Shown: in pieces, positions 1-5,600 of the stretch
Layout of the letters: each line of letters starts with the position of its first letter
How positions within the stretch are numbered: position 1 is the first letter of the stretch
Notes under the pieces: generated by a model
Told to the model about the DNA's origin: nothing
Seen by the model: only the letters and a program-made list of their open reading frames with translations
The model's database searches: none
DNA from: Verrucomicrobiales bacterium
GTDB lineage: Bacteria > Verrucomicrobiota > Verrucomicrobiia > Verrucomicrobiales > DEV007
Length of the DNA stretch: 5,942 nucleotides
Assembly (NCBI GenBank): GCA_013003335.1
Contig: JABDJT010000206.1
Coordinates: forward strand, 1 to 5,942
Reading direction: 5' to 3'
Made by a program: the position numbers and the translations under genes

Positions 1-99
1 TTCTACCTGATTGTCTTTCCCCACCGGGATTGGCTCGGCCAACTCTGACAACTCCCGCTTATCCCAATCTGAAGTCGAGTTCCCAATTTTCGTTTTCAT
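1..99 (-). CDS. 5' end of a downstream gene, probably the T1SS membrane-fusion (HlyD-type) protein; partial
   Basis: An ATG at 99-97 opens a frame that stays open to the window edge, giving 33 codons that begin MKTKIGNSTSDWDKRELSEL and continue with a Glu/Pro/Val-containing stretch. The ATG overlaps the exporter's TGA stop in an ATGA arrangement, and a good Shine-Dalgarno sequence (AAGGGAG) lies just before it, so the start is well supported and translation is probably coupled to the exporter. The visible part is hydrophilic, with no membrane segment or diagnostic motif yet. In known T1SS operons the gene after a LapB/HlyB-type ABC exporter is usually the HlyD/LapC periplasmic adaptor, which starts with a short cytoplasmic tail before its single membrane helix, and this tail would fit. 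The function is inferred from position only. Another exporter subunit, a regulator or an unrelated gene cannot be excluded. Confidence 0.7.
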   Translation of the reverse strand, partial: MKTKIGNSTSDWDKRELSELAEPIPVGKDNQVE

Positions 100-2339
100 G
101 ATTCTCCCTTCGACTTTGATGGTGGAATTGGCGCCCCTGCTGCAGTGTTGGCGTTTTCCTTGAGTTTCTGGATGACTGCATCGCGATCTCCGTCTGCAAC
201 GATCTTGGCATGATCCAGCACAAGAATTCGATCAACGATCTCGAGAACGCTCAGTTTGTGAGACGAAACCACGAGCGATCGTTTTGGATCTTCATCCAGA
301 TAGGCGCGGAGAGATTGAAGAATGTGCCTTTCGGTTTGGACATCGATGCCGGCGGTTGGTTCATCCAGGAGCAGCAAATCCGGCTCTGAGACCAAGGCAC
401 GTGCGAGGGCGATTGACTGCCGCTGTCCTCCGGAAAGAAGGGCCCCTCTTTCGCCGATTTCCATATGCATTCCCTCTGGGTGACTGTTGATAAACTCTGA
501 TAATCCGGCGTGTTTTGCGGCGACGATGACTGCTTCATCCGTCCAGTTTCCGCTCGCCCCCATTCCAATATTATCCCGGAGGGTCCCGCTGAAAAGCACT
601 GGATCCTGGGGGAGAAATCCAATCTGTTGTCGGATAGCCGAGGGGTGATACTGAGAGATTTCAATGCCGTCGAGAAGAACTTCTCCCCCGGTTACCGTGT
701 ACAATTTAGCGAGAACTCGAAGCAGGGTGGTTTTCCCTGATCCAACTCTTCCAAGAAGGGCAATGCGATCTCCGGGATCGATTTTCAGATCGATACCATC
801 AAGGGCAGGAATTGACTGACCAGGGTATTGAACCGTGACGTCGGACAAGCGATAGGAATATGGAAACGTGCCGCGATGAACGAACTGGCTGGTGCCGCTC
901 GTTTCGCGATCAAGATTCATCACAAAATTCAATTCTCTAAGAGAAGCAAGTGCCTGCTGCAGCCGGGTCATAAGTCCAGCTACCATAGCGAGCGGTGCCA
1001 TAGCCCGAGCCCCCAGAAGAACGCAGGCAATCATGGCGCCCATACTCATATCACCGGAATAAACGCGGTAGACCGATGCTACGATTACACTAACCGTCGT
1101 GATATGAAGCAGGAATGTCGTGCTGGAATTTCCAAGAAGACCCAGCCAATGAGATCTGACTTCCTGTTCCGAGGCATCTGTCATCATTTGTTCAAGTTTG
1201 CTCTGCAATGCTCCTTCCGCGCGTGAACCTTTGATAGACTCAAGCCCCCCGATCGCTTCGCTGATAAAGGCCTGTCTCTCTACGCTGGAGGTTGACGATG
1301 CTGCCACTGAGGACTTCAGGGGAAATTGAATCAGAATTTCGAGAAAAATTGCGATGCTCGCCGTGCAAACCAGAATCCAGCCAATTGGTCCTCCCACATA
1401 AAAGATTACGCCAATCATCAGGAGTCCAAATGGCAGATCGGCGAGGGCCAGTATTGATGCGGAGAGAAAAAACTGGCGTAGTGTTTCGTATGCTTTCAGT
1501 CGTCCTGCCAACGCGGAGCCCGAGGAGGGCCGCTCTTTCAGGTCAATGGCCATGACTTGTTCAAAAAGAGCACTTGCCAGAACCTGATCCATCTCCTTGC
1601 CCGCTCGTTCAATCACATGCCCGCGCAGAAGCCGCATCAAGAATTCGAATAGGAAGATGATTGCGATCCCGGTGGCGAGGACCCAAAGAGTTTCTTCGGC
1701 ATCATTGGGAACCACCCGATCATAGACCAGCATGACAAAAAAAGGCATGCAAACGGCGAATAAATTGATCAACAGGGATGCAGGTAGCAGTCGAGAGTAG
1801 TAACTTCGAAAGCGCCAGGCAGTTTTCCAGAACCAGTGACGTCTGGATTTCGCACTTTCAAACCCGGGTTGTTCATCTCCGTCCGAACGATCAGTTTTTT
1901 CTGGACGCAGGAAGATCGCAAATCCGCTGTAAAGATTCTTCAGGCTTTTCGCAGTTGTCGGAGAATCCTGATCCCTGGGATCGCTGTCAGGACGGTAAAA
2001 GTCGGCTGTTCCGTCCCCGGAATCAGGCTCAAGAACTCCCACGCCTCCATTCTTTAAGAGGAGGATTGCGGGGATTACCGAAACTGGAATGCGTTTCAGT
2101 CTTCGTTTTTTGAGGGTAGCCCGAAGTCCAAGTCTACGAGCGGCACGCAGCAAAAGAGCCGGAGTCAGTTTTCCGTTTTCGAGTGGAAGTCCGGCGAGAA
2201 ATTCCGATCTCTCACAATCGACTCCGTGCCATGCCGCCACGCGCTCCAGGCAATCTGCCAACGGATCAACTACTTCCCGATCAGCGGGATTTTCTTCGGG
2301 GGGGGTTGGGCGGTTAGTTGTGATGGACAAATTTTGCAA
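96..2339 (-). CDS. Type I secretion ABC transporter, LapB/HlyB type, with degenerate C39-like domain
   Basis: Inner-membrane permease/ATPase of a type I secretion system, predicted to export a large protein in one step with an HlyD adaptor and a TolC-like outer-membrane channel. Residues ~25-148 are a C39-like domain. By eye the catalytic Cys position aligns with Pro26 and the His position with Gly99, so it should bind substrate rather than cleave a leader. Residues ~180-460 form the membrane domain, with hydrophobic segments near 185-206, 217-237, 291-315, 318-338, 405-425 and 432-455. The ATPase domain has Walker A GRVGSGKT (530-537), Q-loop Gln578, signature LSGGQ (635-639), Walker B LLLLDE (655-660) and H-loop His694, all intact. 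The C-terminal DRILVLDHAKIVADGDRDAV is typical of LapB-like exporters, and 747 residues is slightly longer than usual for them. The start is TTG without a clear ribosome site; no in-frame ATG lies upstream within the intergenic gap. A later GTG (codon 34, preceded by GGAG) would cut into the C39-like domain. It follows the giant repeat protein, its likely substrate. Confidence 0.95.
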   Translation of the reverse strand: MQNLSITTNRPTPPEENPADREVVDPLADCLERVAAWHGVDCERSEFLAGLPLENGKLTPALLLRAARRLGLRATLKKRRLKRIPVSVIPAILLLKNGGVGVLEPDSGDGTADFYRPDSDPRDQDSPTTAKSLKNLYSGFAIFLRPEKTDRSDGDEQPGFESAKSRRHWFWKTAWRFRSYYSRLLPASLLINLFAVCMPFFVMLVYDRVVPNDAEETLWVLATGIAIIFLFEFLMRLLRGHVIERAGKEMDQVLASALFEQVMAIDLKERPSSGSALAGRLKAYETLRQFFLSASILALADLPFGLLMIGVIFYVGGPIGWILVCTASIAIFLEILIQFPLKSSVAASSTSSVERQAFISEAIGGLESIKGSRAEGALQSKLEQMMTDASEQEVRSHWLGLLGNSSTTFLLHITTVSVIVASVYRVYSGDMSMGAMIACVLLGARAMAPLAMVAGLMTRLQQALASLRELNFVMNLDRETSGTSQFVHRGTFPYSYRLSDVTVQYPGQSIPALDGIDLKIDPGDRIALLGRVGSGKTTLLRVLAKLYTVTGGEVLLDGIEISQYHPSAIRQQIGFLPQDPVLFSGTLRDNIGMGASGNWTDEAVIVAAKHAGLSEFINSHPEGMHMEIGERGALLSGGQRQSIALARALVSEPDLLLLDEPTAGIDVQTERHILQSLRAYLDEDPKRSLVVSSHKLSVLEIVDRILVLDHAKIVADGDRDAVIQKLKENANTAAGAPIPPSKSKGES
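104..110 (-). promoter_or_regulatory. Ribosome binding site of the downstream (HlyD-like) gene
   Basis: On the minus strand AAGGGAG lies four bases before the ATG at 99-97, inside the last codons of the exporter gene. It supports this ATG as the real start and shows that Shine-Dalgarno initiation is used in this organism. That makes the lack of such a site before the exporter's own start more notable. Confidence 0.7.
2298..2305 (-). repeat. C8 homopolymer tract in the 5' end of the exporter gene
   Basis: Eight G on the plus strand (eight C in the coding sense) cover codons 12-14 of the exporter, encoding the end of Thr12 plus Pro13 and Pro14. Homopolymer tracts of this length can slip during replication, and they are also a common place for sequencing errors. 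At the present length the exporter frame connects to the TTG start at 2339. With one more C, the ATG codons at 2353 and 2347 would join the exporter frame instead. Confidence 0.85.
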
Positions 2340-2395
2340 GGTGACATTCTCATTCGGGAGGAGAGAGTCCGAACCTCTGTTGTGAGTAAAGGTGT
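2340..2395 (-). other. 56-bp gap between the giant protein gene and the exporter gene
   Basis: The gap runs from the TAG stop of the giant protein to the TTG start of the exporter. It holds a weak hairpin (TTCGG at 2373-2369 pairing with CCGAA at 2357-2353 on the minus strand, with an 11-base pyrimidine-rich loop) that has no T-run, so it does not look like an intrinsic terminator. I see no convincing -35/-10 pair. Two ATG codons (2353 and 2347) are out of frame with the exporter and would stop after about two dozen codons. The short gap suggests one transcript for both genes. Confidence 0.6.
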
Positions 2396-2602
2396 CTATA
2401 CAGCAACGGCGGCTGGCGCATCTTCTACTGCCGCGATGGTCTCCGGGACGAGGGCTGTCCCCGGGTCATCGGTTGCCGCACTCCCCTGGCTTTCGGATTT
2501 GGGTTGAACCGCCTTTTGATTTTCTTCTCCAGGTTCCGCGAGCAGATCATCGGCTGTTCCTGAATTGTCGACCAATTCGTTGAGGGCTGGCAAGGTTTGA
2601 GC
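2396..2602 (-). other. C-terminal tail, candidate T1SS secretion signal
   Basis: The last 68 residues are low in complexity and rich in Ala, Glu, Asp, Pro and Ser. They end in TIAAVEDAPAAVAV after an acidic stretch with LNELVDNSGTADDLLAEPG. T1SS signals lie in the last ~50-100 residues, are uncleaved and poorly conserved, and often end in small hydrophobic residues. The tail is compatible with that, but nothing in it is diagnostic. Confidence 0.45.
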
Positions 2603-5600
2603 CTTTAATGCAACATCGCCAACAATTCCTTCGCTGCCGTCAGCGCGTGTGAAACTTGATTCACCAAAGACAAAGACATCCCCATCTTCAGTTGAGTACT
2701 GATTTCCGTCGCTGAACAGATCAATTGAAATGATTCCCTCCTCTGTAAGTGTGCGGTATTCCCCGGTATCGGTAACTCCATCGCCATTCAAATCCTGCCA
2801 GAGACCGAAATTCGCAAAGCTAACGTCGTTTGCATCAAGGACGCCGTCATTGTTGGAATCAAAAACCAGACGAAGCCCTTCCAGATCAGTAACGGCATCT
2901 GGATGAAGGTTTGCGAAGGCAATTTCAGAGGCTTCCGTCACCAGACCGTCCCCGTTTTCATCGTGGACCAGAAATGCATCGTCCTCACCGACCCAGGCAG
3001 TTTGCTCGGGAACTCCGTCGGAATCGAAATCAAATCCCGGCCCTTCACTTTTTGAAACAAATTCAAGGCCGTCTCCGTCCAGGTCCAGAACAACTGGCGG
3101 TACATTTGGACCATTCACTGTGTCAGCAGCCTCATCGTCCTGGTTTGGCACAATCGCATCTTCGCCCGGTTGGGAATCCGGATCAAACTCGTTGGCAGCT
3201 GTGACCTGTGCTGAGTTGATCAGGCTTTGGGAGGCGCCTATTTCGGTGTCGAAAGTCAGGGTGGCTGTTTCCCCGGGAGCAAGGGTCCCAACGGTCCAGA
3301 CTCCGGTGTTGGAGTCAAATGTTCCCTTGCTGGCATTGACATTCGCAGGAGTGGCTCCCGGGGGGATGGCATCTGTTACCACCACCCCTGTCGCCGTGAC
3401 GATGTTGGGATGCTGCTGGTCATTGTTGGAGACCGTGACAGTCCAGGTGGCAGTCTGATTGGATTGATCAGGAAGGCCGATTTGGTCAAACCGAACGTTG
3501 CTAAAAGTAACCTTGGGACTGATGAAGTGGGCGACGCCCTGTCCGTTCTGAATCGACATCTGAGTAGTCCCATTGTCAAAATTCGCATTGCCTCCATTAA
3601 AGACACTCAAATCGTAAAGGCCAATACCGTTTAGTACCGTGTTTTGAAGGTTGAAGACAACATCGCCGCTATCGAAGGCTTCACCTGGATTTGTCCCTCC
3701 CTGTCCGTCACTAAAGCTGGACGCTTTCACGAAAATGGCCCGGAGGTCGTTGGGTGCAGCTCCGGGGCCCGCGGTATTGACCCCTCCGTTGTTGTCTATT
3801 CCGTCCCCGGCCATGATGGTGGACTGGCTTAGTACCATGTTGGAATCCCCCAGGATTCGGAATATGGCAAAGACTCCATTTGCACTGGTATCTTCGATAA
3901 TCCAGTTGGAGTTTGTGATGTTGAAGTCATTGGACCCCATGTCGATATCGATTACGGCGATTCCGTCCCCGTTGGTATCAAATTGTGCGACATCGAGTTC
4001 GAAAATGTCCTGATCCTGAATACCTCCTGAGGAAGGGAGATTTTCCGCGCCCGTTCCCCCCGGGCTTAAGGTGGCCTCAGGGGCGAGCCCGGTGATATAT
4101 GCTTCGAACGAATCGAGTTGTGACCGTAAGGCGGACATGGCCGGATCATTCTCTCCCACTCCCATAGTTGGCATATTTTGTCCTGTGTTGGTTGTGTCGA
4201 ACCCGTCTCCATTTCCATTCGAGAAATATTCAGAATTCGAGACACTGTCAGCAGGGTTTGAGGAAGCGGATACCACTCCTGCCTGGGCATACACCTCCGT
4301 GTTCGACATATTGAAACTGGCATTGGGACTCGTCAGTGCGATATCCCCTCTCCAGGAAACACCTTCCACAAGTCCGGCCGCACCGGGAAGAAAATCAGAT
4401 GAATCGCTGTAAGTGTTGTTCACATTGACCCATTCGCTGCCTGCGTTATTCAGGAACACATCATCAAGATCAGCATCGACATTGTCATTGATCTCGTCGG
4501 AAAGAACCACGATATTTGCGCCAAGGTCTCCGTTTGATACATCAACAGCTTGAGCAGTCGCGCTGCTGGTGGTTCCAATGATAAGGTATTTGTTGAGCTC
4601 GGAGATTTGCCCAAGCAGTGTGGTGGAGGGATTCAGTTGACCATCTTTGGTTACTTCCAGGTCGATCTGAGGCACGACAATCGTCGCGTTATCCTCGTCG
4701 TCTTCGATCGGAGGATCTGAATCAGGCGTGGGATCGGGGGCACTGTCTAAATCCGGTTGGTCTGCATCCGAAACTTCAGCGAAGTTGGTAATCGCCCCTC
4801 CTTGCTGCACTGTGGTAGTAAAGGTCAATGTAGCCGTACCTCCCTCGTTCAGGGTGCCTACATTCCAAATGCCAGTGTTTCCGTCGAAGGAACCTTGAGA
4901 AACGTTGATGTTGGAAGGCGCACCGACGCCCGTTGGGATGATATCCCCCACTTCGACTCCGGTTGCGGTGGTCGAATTGGCATGGGCATCATTGTTTGTC
5001 AGAGTGATCGACCATGTGATGCTGTCCCCTACCTGGGCTGCCATCGTGTCGGGACTCCAGACGTTGACTCCGGTAGCGGCATCGCCAGCAGTAATAACCG
5101 TCCCGAAGAAACTTGAGGCCTGTAGATCCGAATGTTGGGTGAAAGATTGAGGCGTCGCGGCATTGTCAGGAGTCATGCCATCCGGGACCGGGAAGAATGT
5201 GCCTTCTCCCCCCTGACCGAAAGGATTGTTATTGCTTCCTGCTTTGACTGAGAATCCGACTACGGTCAGGCCCTCATATAGAGTGCCTGTAAAATCGAAA
5301 TTTACGTGTTGATGTTCGTCTTGAAGATTGGAAAACTCGTCAAACTTGACTCGGATGATCCCACCCTGGCCGTCGTTAAAGTAAAATACCACGTTGGAAA
5401 TCGCTGGTGCGTTAGTTCCATTTACAGTGGCTGTTTTTACCAATTCCAGGTCGATCAAATCCTGACCTTGTTGCTGGCCGGTAACGGTAGCGTCATCCTC
5501 ATCGTCTTCTGGATTCGGAGAGGTAGGTAGACCGTCATTGGTTCCGTCAGGGCTGGAATCGATGTCGACTTGATCCGCTGCGATCACCTCGGCGAAATTG

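Noticed and set aside
251..2113. Open frames opposite or out of frame within the exporter gene (e.g. 251-664 minus, 828-1226 plus, 1778-2113 plus)
   Set aside because: The exporter frame carries every conserved ATPase motif; the others show no family resemblance.
2353..2373. Hairpin TTCGG/CCGAA in the gap as a transcription terminator
   Set aside because: Only five base pairs with an 11-base loop and no following T-run; more likely chance or a minor effect on translation initiation.
2385..2405. TATAGA just at the stop of the giant gene as a promoter -10 box for the exporter
   Set aside because: No acceptable -35 element at the right distance, and the hexamer overlaps the coding end and TAG stop.
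2605..2787. A 60-codon minus-strand frame inside the calcium-binding region
   Set aside because: Overlaps the EF-hand-like loops in another frame and has no own domain or ribosome site.
3227..5150. Open frames of about 75-135 codons on the plus strand opposite the giant gene (e.g. 3227-3634, 3651-4013, 4071-4412, 4757-5116)
   Set aside because: They lie wholly opposite a clearly coding repeat protein, have no recognisable domain and compositions expected of antisense frames, so they are shadows.
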